DNA of 64,000 nt from Roseibacillus sp. (GCA_002686085.1 NZAC01000022.1:58861-122860), one strand, 5' to 3'. Counted from the first letter of the stretch, positions 10,078 to 20,758 are shown. Made by a program: numbers and translations. Notes: a model not told the origin generated them from the letters alone.

Positions 10078-10872
10078 CTACTCAACCTCCGAAAGGGACA
10101 GAGAGAGGTAGTTCTGAATTTCATCCCCAGGGACATTCGCCCTCATCAGGGATTCCCCTACGAGAATGGCATTCGCCCCCGCATCGAGAGCAAACTGTGC
10201 ATCATGCACTGTCTTTATTCCCGATTCCGAAACAACCATGACATTATCGGGCACCTCTTCGGCAAGGGTTTCAGTTGCAGAAAGATCCGTTTCAAAGGTC
10301 TTAAGGTTCCGATTATTGATTCCGATAAGGTCCGCTCCAAGGTCGATAGCCCTCTCCATTTCCGGTAGATCGTGAACTTCCACCAGAACGTCCAGCTGAA
10401 TATCTTTCGCTATCTGGTAAAAACGATGGAGCTCTTCATCCTTGAGACAGGCAACGATCAGCAGGATTGCGTCAGCCCCGGCAATCACTGCCTCGTAGAT
10501 CTGGGCTTCATGTACGGTGAAATCCTTGCGTAACAGAGGCACTTGGGAATCCTTGGAAATTTCGGACAGGTAAGTCAGCGATCCCTGAAAGTATTTCCTG
10601 TCTGTCAGGACCGAAATGCAAGAGGCGCCTCCATCGATATACATCTGAGCCTGCCGGAGTGGATCAAAATTCTGGTCGATCACCCCGGCCGAGGGAGAGG
10701 ATTTTTTCACCTCCGCAATAACTCCCAGCCGATCGGGACCACGATCCAGAGCAGATCGAAAACCTCGAAATTCGTTTCTCTGCAGGGCTTGAGCCTTGAG
10801 CTTGGGCGCGAGAGGAACAAGAGGCTCTATCTCTACAAGTTTGTGGGCAATGATTTCATCGAGCTTGTTCAT
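10078..10872 (-). CDS. trpC: Indole-3-glycerol phosphate synthase
   Basis: From MNKLDEIIAHKLVEIE; GVIAEVKKSSPSAGVI, LLRKDFTVHEAQIYEA, LIGINNRNLKTFETDL, VSESGI. Confidence 0.96.
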   Translation of the reverse strand: MNKLDEIIAHKLVEIEPLVPLAPKLKAQALQRNEFRGFRSALDRGPDRLGVIAEVKKSSPSAGVIDQNFDPLRQAQMYIDGGASCISVLTDRKYFQGSLTYLSEISKDSQVPLLRKDFTVHEAQIYEAVIAGADAILLIVACLKDEELHRFYQIAKDIQLDVLVEVHDLPEMERAIDLGADLIGINNRNLKTFETDLSATETLAEEVPDNVMVVSESGIKTVHDAQFALDAGANAILVGESLMRANVPGDEIQNYLSLSLSEVE

Positions 10873-11010
10873 GCGACTGCAGGGGTTTAACCGGGAATCT
10901 ACCCCTATGGATACGAGATTTTTCGAACAAAAGGGACCAAGTCTCTCCCCACAGGAAGGAAAAAGGACTTGCCGGCCGTTTCCCGCGGTGTATCTAGGCA
11001 CTTCACGGAT

Positions 11011-11085
11011 GCGGGTGTAGCTCAGTGGTAGAGCGTCACCTTGCCAAGGTGAATGTCGACGGTTCGAATCCGTTCACCCGCTCCA
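11011..11085 (+). tRNA. tRNA-Gly (anticodon GCC), 3' CCA encoded
   Basis: Acceptor gcgggtg/cacccgc; D arm gctcagtggtagagc; anticodon loop cttgccaag; T arm ggttcgaatcc; discriminator t then cca. Confidence 0.96.
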
Positions 11086-11090
11086 TTTAA

Positions 11091-11122
11091 TCAGCCGGGA
11101 GAGGCCATCCTCTCCCGGCTGA
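11091..11122 (+). terminator. Strong hairpin immediately 3' of tRNA-Gly
   Basis: Perfect 14-bp stem tcagccgggagagg-ccat-cctctcccggctga followed by a T-rich cttgtctct. Confidence 0.75.
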
Positions 11123-11220
11123 CTTGTCTCTCCCCGGGGACAGGATCCCCGAAGGACAATGAAAAGAGCTGTCCTCACCAAGAATGAACACCCCGGGATT
11201 CCACAGGCCAGTCTCCCTAA

Positions 11221-11682
11221 ATGTCGAAGTCCAGAATCATCCGGGACGTTTGTTCCCTTCTCGAGGGCCAGCTCGCAATTATGCAGGCCGCAGCAACTGA
11301 GGCTCGCCAGAATGCGACCGGAGAAGAAACCAAGTCCGAAGGCAAATATGATACCCGGGCCATTGAAGCCTCCTACCTGGCGGGAGCACAATCTGCACAA
11401 GCAGAAAACATCGCTACCGCCATTGGCATCCTGAAGTGCTTTGAGCCCTTGCCCTGTGAGGATGGGGAACCCGTCCGATCTGGAACACTTGTCGAAGCTG
11501 AGCATGAGGGAACCATCGTCTTTTACCTCCTCGCTCCTGATGGCGGAGGATCCACGGTTGAACACGATGGATTTGATTGTACCGTCCTCTCTCCCGAGTC
11601 TTCCCTCTACCAGAGCCTTCTGGGGGCACATGTAGGGGACCTCGTTGGAGACAGTTCCCTACTCATCCTCGCTGTAAGCTGA
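11221..11682 (+). CDS. GreA/GreB-like elongation factor family protein
   Basis: 153 aa; KYDTRAIEASYLAGAQSAQAE followed by ...SPESSLYQSLLGAHVGDLV, matching the GreAB C-terminal layout. Confidence 0.65.
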   Translation: MSKSRIIRDVCSLLEGQLAIMQAAATEARQNATGEETKSEGKYDTRAIEASYLAGAQSAQAENIATAIGILKCFEPLPCEDGEPVRSGTLVEAEHEGTIVFYLLAPDGGGSTVEHDGFDCTVLSPESSLYQSLLGAHVGDLVGDSSLLILAVS

Positions 11683-11749
11683 GCCCCAAAAGGGCGATGT
11701 CCCACAGGAGGGGCCGCTGAATTTCGCTTGATTATGTGAGGGATCTCCC

Positions 11750-12844
11750 TTGATTCCTACCATGCCCTTTCCCCTGAAACTGCGACTCGTTTTGCTAGCA
11801 ATGGTCGCATTCCTTGGCTCTCAACCGATTCAGGCTCAAAACCCGCCAGCGGGCTTTGAGAAAATTGACCAGAATATAGTGATTTCAGCAATTCGGACCC
11901 AGATGAAGTATGACGTGCAGTCCTTCACGGTAAAACCCGGTGCCAAGATCAAACTCACCTTCAGGAACCCGGATGAGCTCCCTCACAATCTGATTATCTG
12001 CACTCCAGGAGCCTCCAAGGGACAGGATAAGGGAGCAGAGTTGGTGAATGCAGTTCTCGCATTGGGTGCGAAGGGAGCAGAACTCGGCTGGCAACCACAA
12101 TCCCATCCAAGGATGTTACATAGCTCCGGGATGATCCAGCCCGGCAAGGAGGCTGTCCTATGGTTTCAAGCTCCCGCAAAAGAGGGGAAATACCCCTACG
12201 TCTGCACCTACCCAGGACACTTCACCCTGATGAATGGAGTAATGAATGTTTCCCGGCGCGCAGCCGTTGGCATTGTCAGGGGAAAGCAGCGGAGTGATCC
12301 ATTTTACACTACCCCAAGCATGCGTCAGCGGCCTCAGGTAAAGCGTATCTTCATGCCCGAGGCTGGTCCGGCCGCAATCGCGGTGGCTGTAAACGATGAC
12401 CTGCACTACTGCTGGGATGCTGGAGAGTGCCGTCTGCGCTACATCTGGCGAGGGGATTTCATCGATGGCTGGAACGTCTGGAAAGGTAACGGCAACGGAT
12501 TGGCCTCGATTGAAGGAGAAATCCTGCTCCGGGAAGATACCAGTCCTCTGGAAAATTTACTCTCTCAGGAATCAGAAAATCCGAAGTTCCTCGGTTATTC
12601 GCTTACCAACGGGCTTCCCTCCTTCCGATGGAAGACCAACAATTTTCATGTCGAAGAAACCATAAAGCCAACCCCGGACGGGAAAGCGCTATCTCGTAGC
12701 TTTGATATCAAAAGCGCGAAGGGAACATACCCCGTCACTCTCAAGTTCCAGTCCTCCGAAAAATTGTCGGTCTCTGGCGAATCCCAGACTCTTAAGGGTC
12801 CAGGACGCCTGACCGTCACCATGATTCCCCGCCATGATCCGTAG
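11750..12844 (+). CDS. Secreted blue-copper (azurin/auracyanin-like cupredoxin) protein with an uncharacterised C-terminal domain
   Basis: Signal peptide; LPHNLIICTPG His ligand; PYVCTYPGHFTLMNGVM = C-x4-H-x3-M type I copper motif. Confidence 0.85.
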   Translation: MIPTMPFPLKLRLVLLAMVAFLGSQPIQAQNPPAGFEKIDQNIVISAIRTQMKYDVQSFTVKPGAKIKLTFRNPDELPHNLIICTPGASKGQDKGAELVNAVLALGAKGAELGWQPQSHPRMLHSSGMIQPGKEAVLWFQAPAKEGKYPYVCTYPGHFTLMNGVMNVSRRAAVGIVRGKQRSDPFYTTPSMRQRPQVKRIFMPEAGPAAIAVAVNDDLHYCWDAGECRLRYIWRGDFIDGWNVWKGNGNGLASIEGEILLREDTSPLENLLSQESENPKFLGYSLTNGLPSFRWKTNNFHVEETIKPTPDGKALSRSFDIKSAKGTYPVTLKFQSSEKLSVSGESQTLKGPGRLTVTMIPRHDP

Positions 12845-14345
12845 CATTACTGCCATCGTTCTCACCTCCTGCCTCGCCTCTGCCGACGTCTGGACAGACG
12901 CCTTCAGCATAGAAAAGATATCTCCTCCGCCTGGAATCGATGCCCAGATTGGGGGTATTGCAACAACTCCAAGCGGCAATCTTGCAGCATGCTTTCATCG
13001 CGGCGAACTCTTTATCTACAATACCAAGGAGGATACTTGGAAACAGTTCGCCTCCGGCTTACACGAGCCATTGGGTCTCCTCGCAGAGAGCGATTCCAGC
13101 TTCCTGGTGATGCAGCGCCCCGAACTGACACGAATCAAGGATACGGATGGTGATGGAGTCGGAGACCTCTACCAGACCGTCTTCGATGATTTCGGGATGA
13201 CTGGAAACTATCATGAGTTCGCCTTTGGCCTCGCTCAGGATGAGGAGGGATTCATTTACTTGGCCCTCGGGACAGCTTCGAATGGTGCCGGCATCCGCGA
13301 GGAAATCAGGGGGCCCTGGAGCGCTATTGGTCTAGAGCGGAAGTATATGCTGAACGGATCCGATTGGCGTAAATACAAGGGCCGTGCAGGCCGCATGTAT
13401 TCTAGAGTTCCTTACCGGGGATGGGTGATCAAGGTTTCTCCTGACGGCAGCAAGTGGCAGCCTTTCGCAAGTGGGTTCCGATCGCCAGAAGGGCTCGGTT
13501 TCGACAGGGATGGGCGTCTTTTTGTCGCCGACAATCAGGGAGACTGGTTGGGAACTAGTAAAGTCTTTCATGTGAGGGAGGGGCATTTCTACGGACACCC
13601 CGCATCGTTGGTCTGGAAAGAAGGCTGGAAACGGGACCCTTTGCAGGTTTCCGTAGCAGAGCTCGAAAAATTGCGCACCCCGGCGATGGGCCTGTTGCCT
13701 CAGGGCGAACTTGCAAATTCGCCAACAGAACCCCGCATGATCCCGCGGGGTGTCTTCGGCGGGCTCAGTGAACAGATGCTCATTGGGGAGATGAACAGCC
13801 CCACTTTAGTGCGATTCCTCCCGGATCCCGTGGGAGATGTCTCCCAAGGTGCTGCCATCCCTTTTCTCCGAACCGGAGCATTGGGCGCGGGAAACCATAG
13901 GCTGACCTTCACTCCTGATGGATCCCTCTGGGTCGCCAAGACCCACCTTTCCTGGGCTGGGGGCGAGGGCCTCGTCAGAGTTCGCCTCAAGGAGCAGGCT
14001 TCCGATTTTCTTGCTATTGACCAAGTCAAGCTGACCTCCAAAGGATTTTCCCTGGGGTTCACACAGCCAGTCGACCCCCAAAGTCTCCAGAAGATTGAAA
14101 TCACCCGCCACACCTACAGATATCATGCGGCATATGGTTCTCCAAAAGTCGACAAGCAGGACGTCAGCATCAGAGGGGGGGCAACCCTGTCGGAGGGAAA
14201 CCGCTCTTGCGTGATCAACCTCAAGAACACTGGAGACCTTAAAGGTGGGTATCTCTACACGATCCGCCTCCCCGAGGTGCGCTCAAACGCCGGAAAGCCT
14301 CTCCTAGGTGATCTCGTCTACTATACACTACACGCAAAACGGTAG
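12834..14345 (+). CDS. Secreted beta-propeller dehydrogenase-like protein (PQQ/glucose-sorbosone type)
   Basis: 503 aa; signal peptide; KDTDGDGVGDLYQTVFDDFG, ASGFRSPEGLGFDRDGRLFVADNQGDWLGTSKVFHV. Confidence 0.75.
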   Translation: MIRSITAIVLTSCLASADVWTDAFSIEKISPPPGIDAQIGGIATTPSGNLAACFHRGELFIYNTKEDTWKQFASGLHEPLGLLAESDSSFLVMQRPELTRIKDTDGDGVGDLYQTVFDDFGMTGNYHEFAFGLAQDEEGFIYLALGTASNGAGIREEIRGPWSAIGLERKYMLNGSDWRKYKGRAGRMYSRVPYRGWVIKVSPDGSKWQPFASGFRSPEGLGFDRDGRLFVADNQGDWLGTSKVFHVREGHFYGHPASLVWKEGWKRDPLQVSVAELEKLRTPAMGLLPQGELANSPTEPRMIPRGVFGGLSEQMLIGEMNSPTLVRFLPDPVGDVSQGAAIPFLRTGALGAGNHRLTFTPDGSLWVAKTHLSWAGGEGLVRVRLKEQASDFLAIDQVKLTSKGFSLGFTQPVDPQSLQKIEITRHTYRYHAAYGSPKVDKQDVSIRGGATLSEGNRSCVINLKNTGDLKGGYLYTIRLPEVRSNAGKPLLGDLVYYTLHAKR

Positions 14346-14450
14346 AATGTTCATCAGGGTCCTACCCTCCTAGCTTGCCCTTCTGGCATGGCAAACTCCG
14401 ATCGCCGTTCCGTGCTGGGATTATACGGGCGAGGAGTATAGATTCTACAT

Positions 14451-15224
14451 ATGCGAGGATTGCTACTACGAGTTGTCCTCCTTCTTGTTGTGATTTCCCT
14501 CGCTCTGACAGCGTGGAGCCAGCGCCACTGGTTCACGACGACGATCGAACAACTGCACGTTTCGCAACGCAGGTCTGGACCAGCTCCAGACCTAGCGACC
14601 TACCAGACTCTTTCGATGGACCTCGAGGATCATCGTAAACGCCTTGGCCAATCCTACCTGAAGGCCTCTATTGCACCCGAACGGGAAGACCTTCTCGCCC
14701 AAACTCGCGAACTTTTGCAGATGAGCCTGCCGCGCCTGATGCGATGCTGGCTTGGTACACCGTGGGATTTCAACGGAACCGCCCACGAACCAGGAACAGG
14801 CAAAGTCGCCTGCGGTTACTTTGTCTCCTCCGTACTTCAAGATGCAGGATTCGAAGTTGAATGGGCACCTCTTGCTCAACAGGCTTCACAGAACATCTTA
14901 GGGACGTTTCTCCCTCCGGAAAAAATGACAATCAGAGTCGGAATGGACTACGACGCCTTCCTCCAGGAGGTCCTGCTCTCCGGACCCGGTATTTATATTG
15001 TTGGGCTCGATAGCCACGTTGCTTTTCTCGTCATAACCGGCAGCAGGGAGATCCGATTCATTCATTCCTCCGGCTCCAGCCCCTACTGCGTGATCGACGA
15101 ACCTAGGGAGCACTCTCATGTCCTTCGCAACTCAGAATACAGGGTAATCGGCAATCTGACAGCAAGCGACGAGGTTCTTCACAAATGGCTCCTTGGAGAA
15201 AAATTCAGGACCCAGACTCGTTGA
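14451..15224 (+). CDS. Membrane-anchored NlpC/P60-like (papain-fold) putative peptidase
   Basis: N-terminal TM; ACGYFVSSVLQDAGF (Cys nucleophile context) and LDSHVAFLVI (His context). Confidence 0.5.
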   Translation: MRGLLLRVVLLLVVISLALTAWSQRHWFTTTIEQLHVSQRRSGPAPDLATYQTLSMDLEDHRKRLGQSYLKASIAPEREDLLAQTRELLQMSLPRLMRCWLGTPWDFNGTAHEPGTGKVACGYFVSSVLQDAGFEVEWAPLAQQASQNILGTFLPPEKMTIRVGMDYDAFLQEVLLSGPGIYIVGLDSHVAFLVITGSREIRFIHSSGSSPYCVIDEPREHSHVLRNSEYRVIGNLTASDEVLHKWLLGEKFRTQTR

Positions 15225-15256
15225 GCTCGCAAACTGATCCTTGCTTCGTTGCATTT

Positions 15257-15805
15257 TCATTCGTCAGTTGGACTATCTCCCATGAGGGCAAGGCAGTCCT
15301 TGCGTGAACGAGGTAATCTTCCGAAGGCCCTTTCCAACGCCGCCCCTGCATTCACCCCGTCATGACCGACACCGAGAAGCTCCGCTAGCCTTCGCTCATA
15401 GTGAAGAAGTACACGGCGATCTGCCGCAGATTTCGACAGGTAGCCAAAAGCTCCGCGTAAAAGATCGAACAACTCTGGAACAGGGTGCTCCCGCTCAACG
15501 ACAGCCTCGAGAAGCTGACAAAAGTATGCGGCTACCATGGTTTCAGCGTATCCCCGCCGCAACTCAGCATAGAACCCTGACACCTCAACTTCCTTCAGAA
15601 TATGCAGATCGCTTTTCCGGCTCTGACTCCACACCAGTTCGGCCTCCACAAAGAGGTCAAGTTTCCCAGCAAACGGACTCGTTGCGCGACGAGCGGCCTT
15701 CGCAACAGTCTTAATTAAACCTGCTTCCCGGCTGCACCAGTGCACAATGAGACTCGTATCACCCAGCTTGGTAACTCGAGTGACAATTCCGCGCGCCTTT
15801 TCCAT
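15257..15805 (-). CDS. recO: DNA repair protein RecO
   Basis: MEKARGIVTRVTKLGDTSLIVHWCSREAGLIKTVAKAARRATSPFAGKLDLF, typical RecO OB-fold start. Confidence 0.85.
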   Translation of the reverse strand: MEKARGIVTRVTKLGDTSLIVHWCSREAGLIKTVAKAARRATSPFAGKLDLFVEAELVWSQSRKSDLHILKEVEVSGFYAELRRGYAETMVAAYFCQLLEAVVEREHPVPELFDLLRGAFGYLSKSAADRRVLLHYERRLAELLGVGHDGVNAGAALERAFGRLPRSRKDCLALMGDSPTDE

Positions 15806-16009
15806 AATCAAAGTGCTGCTTCTCTCTAAACCCGGCATATCCAGACTCAGGCATCCGAACATAGCCCGGACACACTCTCGGAGGAGCGTCTTCCACAAAC
15901 CTTCAGATCCTGCCTCCCCCTGTCAAGGATGCGAAGATCCGTCGGCCGCTTGACGGTTTCGATGGCACCAGTCCTCCTTCTCTGTTAAGCGTTCTCCTGT
16001 AACAATGTC

Positions 16010-17230
16010 ATGTCTGCGCTCGCCTCTGTTCTAGGAATCGTTGTTCTTCTGGGTGTTGCGACAATTTTTTCCTCTAACTGGCGTGCCATCCGGCTCCGCA
16101 CCGTCACCGGGGCCCTGCTCCTTCAGATAGGGCTGGGCGCCTTTGTCCTTTTCACGACGCAGGGTCAGGCTGTGCTGGGCTCTCTCTCCAACTTGGTCCG
16201 CGCCATTATTGCCAGCGGGGACAGGGGCATCGAATTTCTGTTTGGGACTCTGGCAGAGCAGGAGTCCATGGGCTTCATTTTTGTCGTTCGTGTCCTCCCA
16301 GTAATCATCTTTTTCGCCTCCCTGATCGCAGTCCTCTACCACCTCCGCATCATGCCGCTGGTCATTCGCAGTCTTGGCGGTGTCCTGCGCATGCTACTCG
16401 GCACGAGCCGGGCCGAGTCCCTCTCAGCCACCGCCAATATTTTTGTAGGCCAGACCGAAGCTCCCCTTGTCGTGCGCCCCTATATCCCCCGCATGACCCA
16501 GTCAGAGCTCTTTGCCATCATGGTAGGGGGGCTCTCCTCAATTGCAGGCTCCGTCCTGGCTGCGTATGCGGGCATGGGAGTAACCCTCGAGCATCTCCTT
16601 GCCGCATCGTTCATGGCGGCACCCGGCGGATTACTTTTCGCCAAAATCCTCTTCCCGGAAAGCGACACTCCAGAGGAGCACCTCCCCGACGAGGATAAAA
16701 AAGACAAACCCGTCAACGTCCTTGATGCAGCAGCCCAAGGGGCATCCGCCGGGTTGAAGCTCGCATTGAATGTTGGCGCCATGCTACTCGCCTTTATCGC
16801 GCTCATCGCCCTGCTCAATCTGGGCCTTGGAACAATAGGCAGCTGGTTTGGCTATCCCGACATTTCTCTTCAGCAGATTCTCGGAGTCATCTTTGCGCCG
16901 CTCGCCTGGATTCTCGGGGTGCCTTGGGAAGAAGCCAGTCGGGCTGGAAGTTTTATCGGCCAGAAGATCATTCTCAATGAGTTCGTCGCCTATAAGGCTC
17001 TCCTCGACGATGGCTCGCTCTCTCCTATCTCGGAGGGCATTGTGACTTTCGCGCTGTGTGGTTTTGCAAATCTCTCCTCAATCGCCATTCTTCTTGGTGG
17101 CTTAGGCGGAATGGCTCCAAGCCGCCGACCGGATATCGCAAGGATGGGCCTCAAGGCTGTATTCGCCGCTTCCCTCGCTAACTTTATGAGCGCTGCGATC
17201 GCAGGGCTTTTCCTCACTCTGGGCAGTTGA
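16010..17230 (+). CDS. nupC: Concentrative nucleoside transporter (NupC/CNT family)
   Basis: [77 protein letters not shown]. Confidence 0.95.
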   Translation: MSALASVLGIVVLLGVATIFSSNWRAIRLRTVTGALLLQIGLGAFVLFTTQGQAVLGSLSNLVRAIIASGDRGIEFLFGTLAEQESMGFIFVVRVLPVIIFFASLIAVLYHLRIMPLVIRSLGGVLRMLLGTSRAESLSATANIFVGQTEAPLVVRPYIPRMTQSELFAIMVGGLSSIAGSVLAAYAGMGVTLEHLLAASFMAAPGGLLFAKILFPESDTPEEHLPDEDKKDKPVNVLDAAAQGASAGLKLALNVGAMLLAFIALIALLNLGLGTIGSWFGYPDISLQQILGVIFAPLAWILGVPWEEASRAGSFIGQKIILNEFVAYKALLDDGSLSPISEGIVTFALCGFANLSSIAILLGGLGGMAPSRRPDIARMGLKAVFAASLANFMSAAIAGLFLTLGS

Positions 17231-17277
17231 ACTTCCCCACGCTCATGACCGGCAACACAAAAACTTCACGGAAAACA

Positions 17278-17445
17278 ATGATTGAGATTCTCCTTGCCCT
17301 GATCGTTGGAATTATCGTCGGCATTATTTTTAGTGCCTGCAAACTCCCGGTTCCTGCACCACCCGCTATTGCGGGAGTGATTGGCATTCTGGGAATTTAC
17401 CTGGGGGCTCAGGCGTGGCCCTTCATCGTGAAGATTTTTTCCTGA
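17278..17445 (+). CDS. XapX/DUF1427-family small membrane protein
   Basis: MIEILLALIVGIIVGIIFSACKLPVPAPPAIAGVIGILGIYLGAQ; KLPVPAPPAIAGVIGI is the recognisable core. Confidence 0.85.
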   Translation: MIEILLALIVGIIVGIIFSACKLPVPAPPAIAGVIGILGIYLGAQAWPFIVKIFS

Positions 17446-17473
17446 GCCGACTCCAGCATCGGACCCTTATGCC

Positions 17474-18802
17474 ATGCCCTTTCTTCCTCAGGAAATTATC
17501 CGGCGAAAACGCGATGGCCATGCCCTTGGCAGGGATGAAATCAATTTTCTCGTCAATGGGCTAACCGATGGAAACATAAGCGATGGACAGGCTGCCGCAT
17601 TCTCCATGGCCGTCTATTTCAAGAGCCTTAGTCTGGAAGAATGTGTCGACCTGACCCTCGCAATGCGCGATTCGGGAATCGTTCTGGACTGGTCGAAACA
17701 CCGCTTAGACGGCCCGGTAATCGACAAGCATTCTACGGGTGGGGTGGGAGATCTGGTATCGTTAGTCCTTGGTCCGCTTCTCGCTGCTTGTGGCGGTTAC
17801 GTCCCCATGATTTCCGGGCGCGGGTTGGGCCATACGGGCGGGACTCTCGACAAGCTGGAGGCGATACCTGGCTATAATACTACGCCGCAAAACAGTCTTT
17901 TTCAAAAGGTCGTGAGCGACATAGGCGTTGCTATTATTGGCCAAACAGACCTTCTCGCACCAGCTGATAGGCGTCTTTACGCCATCCGGGATACCACCGC
18001 GACTATCGAGTCCATTGGGCTGATTACCGCCTCTATTCTATCCAAGAAGCTTGCCGCCGGCCTCAGTTCCCTCGTCATGGATGTGAAAGTCGGTAATGGT
18101 GCTTTTATGACTACCGTTGAGGAGTCACGAGCACTCGCTCAGAGCATAGTCAAAGTCTCAAGCGGAGCAGGAACGCCCGCCTCCGCACTGCTTACTGATA
18201 TGAACCAGAGCCTTGCCTCGAGCGCGGGAAACGCCATCGAGGTAAGAGAGGCGATTGAGTTCCTCACCGGTAACCAGCGCAATGAGCGGCTCGAAGCAGT
18301 GACCCTCTCTCTCTGCTCAGAAGTTCTTCAGACCTCGGGACTGGCAGAAACAGAAGGTGACGCCCTTGAAAACCTCCGAGAGGCCCTTAACTCCGGGCAT
18401 GCGGCTGATCGGTTTGCACAGATGGTCTGTGCGCTGGGAGGGCCCGCGGACCTTCTGGACCGCCCAAGCTACCACCTGCCGCTCGCTCCCATCACGGAGG
18501 CAGTTTACCCCTCCCGAGCAGGATTCGTTACTTCTATCAATACTCGTGAGCTCGGCCTCGCAGTGGTGAGATTGGGAGGGGGCCGAAGCGAGCCGGGGCA
18601 GACCATTGACCCCCGGGTTGGTCTTGGAAAAATTGTCCGCCTCGGAGAACAGGTAGACCAGAAAACACCTCTTGCCATGATTCATGCTGATTCGGAGGCC
18701 TCCGCCCTCAGAGCCGCAGGTGACTTGCGATCGGCATTTACCATCAGTGCCCGGGCCCCGGAAGTGTTCCCCGTTGTTTTTGAGCGGATTACCTCGCTAT
18801 GA
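17474..18802 (+). CDS. deoA: Thymidine/pyrimidine-nucleoside phosphorylase
   Basis: DKHSTGGVGDLVSLVLGPLLAACGGYVPMISGRGLGHTGGTLDKLEAIPG. Confidence 0.97.
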   Translation: MPFLPQEIIRRKRDGHALGRDEINFLVNGLTDGNISDGQAAAFSMAVYFKSLSLEECVDLTLAMRDSGIVLDWSKHRLDGPVIDKHSTGGVGDLVSLVLGPLLAACGGYVPMISGRGLGHTGGTLDKLEAIPGYNTTPQNSLFQKVVSDIGVAIIGQTDLLAPADRRLYAIRDTTATIESIGLITASILSKKLAAGLSSLVMDVKVGNGAFMTTVEESRALAQSIVKVSSGAGTPASALLTDMNQSLASSAGNAIEVREAIEFLTGNQRNERLEAVTLSLCSEVLQTSGLAETEGDALENLREALNSGHAADRFAQMVCALGGPADLLDRPSYHLPLAPITEAVYPSRAGFVTSINTRELGLAVVRLGGGRSEPGQTIDPRVGLGKIVRLGEQVDQKTPLAMIHADSEASALRAAGDLRSAFTISARAPEVFPVVFERITSL

Positions 18803-20019
18803 AACGCGTTATTCTCCTGATTATGGACTCCCTTGGAATTGGGAGCGCCTCTGATGCCTCTTCCTTTGGGGGCATCGGCTTTACCGATGAAGGAGCAGAC
18901 ACCCTCGGTCACATCGCCAGCGCATTATCTCTTGCCGGAACTCCTCTCCAGCTGCCCCATCTTGCAGAGCTTGGTCTTCTCGAGGCTTACAGACTCAAGA
19001 ATGGGGTCTACCCCGCTGGAATGAGCTCTCCCGACAAAATCCATGGAGCGTGGGCCTACGCGAGAGAAACGAGTCGTGGAAAGGACACGCCCAGTGGACA
19101 TTGGGAAATTGCCGGAGTCCCGGTTCCCTTCGATTGGTCTTACTTTCCAAGAAGCACCCCCTTCTTTCCAGAGGCTCTTAGCAACCAGATTTTCGATCAA
19201 GGGCTGCTCGAGGGGTCACTGGGCAACTGCCACGGGTCGGGGACCGAGATTATCAAGGAGTTTGGAGAGGAGCATATCATATCCAGTAAGCCGATCTTCT
19301 ATACTTCCGCCGATAGCGTTTTCCAGGTGGCAGCACATGAGAAATATTTCGGGTTGGAGCGCCTCTATGAGCTTTGTCGCTGTATTCGCCGCCTCCTTGA
19401 CGATAGCGACCTCACAATCGGTCGTGTCATTGCTCGCCCGTTTACTGGCAAAAGCCCGCAGGATTTCAACCGGACTGGCAACCGCCGCGACTTTGCCGTA
19501 CCTCCTCCGGGCGCTACAATTCTTGAGAAACTTCGAGAAGCAGGTGGATCGGTGATCGGAATTGGCAAGATCGCCGATATCTATGCCCATACTGGAATTA
19601 CACGAGAGATCAGAGCTCATGGACACCAAGCCCTATGGAGGGAGACCCTTTCTGCCCTCAAACAAAGTGAAGACAATAGCATCGTAATGACTAATTTTGT
19701 TGATTTCGACGCCCTTTACGGTCACCGCCGGGACACTCACGGTTATGGTCAGGCCCTCGAAGAATTCGACCGAAACCTGCCTGCCTTACTCTCCGCCATG
19801 CACCCGGGCGACCTTCTGATCATTGCCGCTGACCATGGAAATGACCCCACATGGCCCGGGTCAGACCACACCAGAGAAGACATTCCCATTCTCGTAACAG
19901 GAGACAAATCCACCGCTGGCACTTCTCTGGGAGCCCGGGACACCTTCGCAGATATTGGGCAGACAATCGCTAGCTATTTTTCTCTGGAGCCTTTTCCTAA
20001 AGGCACTTCTCTTATCTAA
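18799..20019 (+). CDS. deoB: Phosphopentomutase (ATGA overlap with deoA)
   Basis: MKRVILLIMDSLGIGSASDA, DTPSGHWEIAGVP, AADHGNDPTWPGSDHTRE. Confidence 0.97.
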   Translation: MKRVILLIMDSLGIGSASDASSFGGIGFTDEGADTLGHIASALSLAGTPLQLPHLAELGLLEAYRLKNGVYPAGMSSPDKIHGAWAYARETSRGKDTPSGHWEIAGVPVPFDWSYFPRSTPFFPEALSNQIFDQGLLEGSLGNCHGSGTEIIKEFGEEHIISSKPIFYTSADSVFQVAAHEKYFGLERLYELCRCIRRLLDDSDLTIGRVIARPFTGKSPQDFNRTGNRRDFAVPPPGATILEKLREAGGSVIGIGKIADIYAHTGITREIRAHGHQALWRETLSALKQSEDNSIVMTNFVDFDALYGHRRDTHGYGQALEEFDRNLPALLSAMHPGDLLIIAADHGNDPTWPGSDHTREDIPILVTGDKSTAGTSLGARDTFADIGQTIASYFSLEPFPKGTSLI

Positions 20020-20034
20020 ACTTCCTTTTTCAAA

Positions 20035-20745
20035 ATGTCTGCTCCCACTCCTCACATTGAAGCCATTCCCGGAGATTTTGCGCCAACAGTCCTCATGCCC
20101 GGTGATCCTCTAAGAGCCAGACACATTGCCGATGAATTTCTCTCCGACGTGCGACAGGTCAACGGCGTGCGTGGAATGCTAGCCTTCACCGGTGAACACG
20201 AGGGGGCCAAGGTCTCGGTCATGGGCAGCGGGATGGGAATTCCGTCCATTTCCATTTACGCCCGGGAACTTTGGACCGAATACGGAGTAGAAACGATTAT
20301 CCGTGTGGGTAGCTGTGGGACCTCTCACTCTGAGGTCGGCCTTCGCGATATCTTGATTGGCACCGGGGCATGTACGGACTCCAAGGTGAACCGTAGCCGC
20401 TTTAAAGGCCACGACTTTGCCGCTATTGCTGATTTTGACCTCGCCAGAAAAGCCGTCTCCGTCGCTGAGTCCCTCGACATCTCAGTCAGAGCCGGAAACC
20501 TTTTTTCCGCGGATCTTTTCTACACCCCTGACCCGAGTATGTTTGACGTCATCGAGGCCATGGGAGTTCTCGGAATTGAGATGGAAGCTGCTGGACTTTA
20601 CGGATGCGCTGCGGAATGCGGTAAGCGGGCACTTGCAATCTGCACGGTCTCAGATCACATCCGGACCGGCGAGGCAACCTCCTCGGAGGAACGGCAAACG
20701 ACTTTCACTGACATGGTCCGGGTTGCACTTGGAACTATCTGCTGA
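20035..20745 (+). CDS. deoD: Purine-nucleoside phosphorylase
   Basis: [48 protein letters not shown]. Confidence 0.97.
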   Translation: MSAPTPHIEAIPGDFAPTVLMPGDPLRARHIADEFLSDVRQVNGVRGMLAFTGEHEGAKVSVMGSGMGIPSISIYARELWTEYGVETIIRVGSCGTSHSEVGLRDILIGTGACTDSKVNRSRFKGHDFAAIADFDLARKAVSVAESLDISVRAGNLFSADLFYTPDPSMFDVIEAMGVLGIEMEAAGLYGCAAECGKRALAICTVSDHIRTGEATSSEERQTTFTDMVRVALGTIC

Positions 20746-20758
20746 GAACACACTCCAC

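Noticed and set aside
19043-19555. 170-aa ORF inside deoB
   Set aside because: Alternative frame within a clear phosphopentomutase
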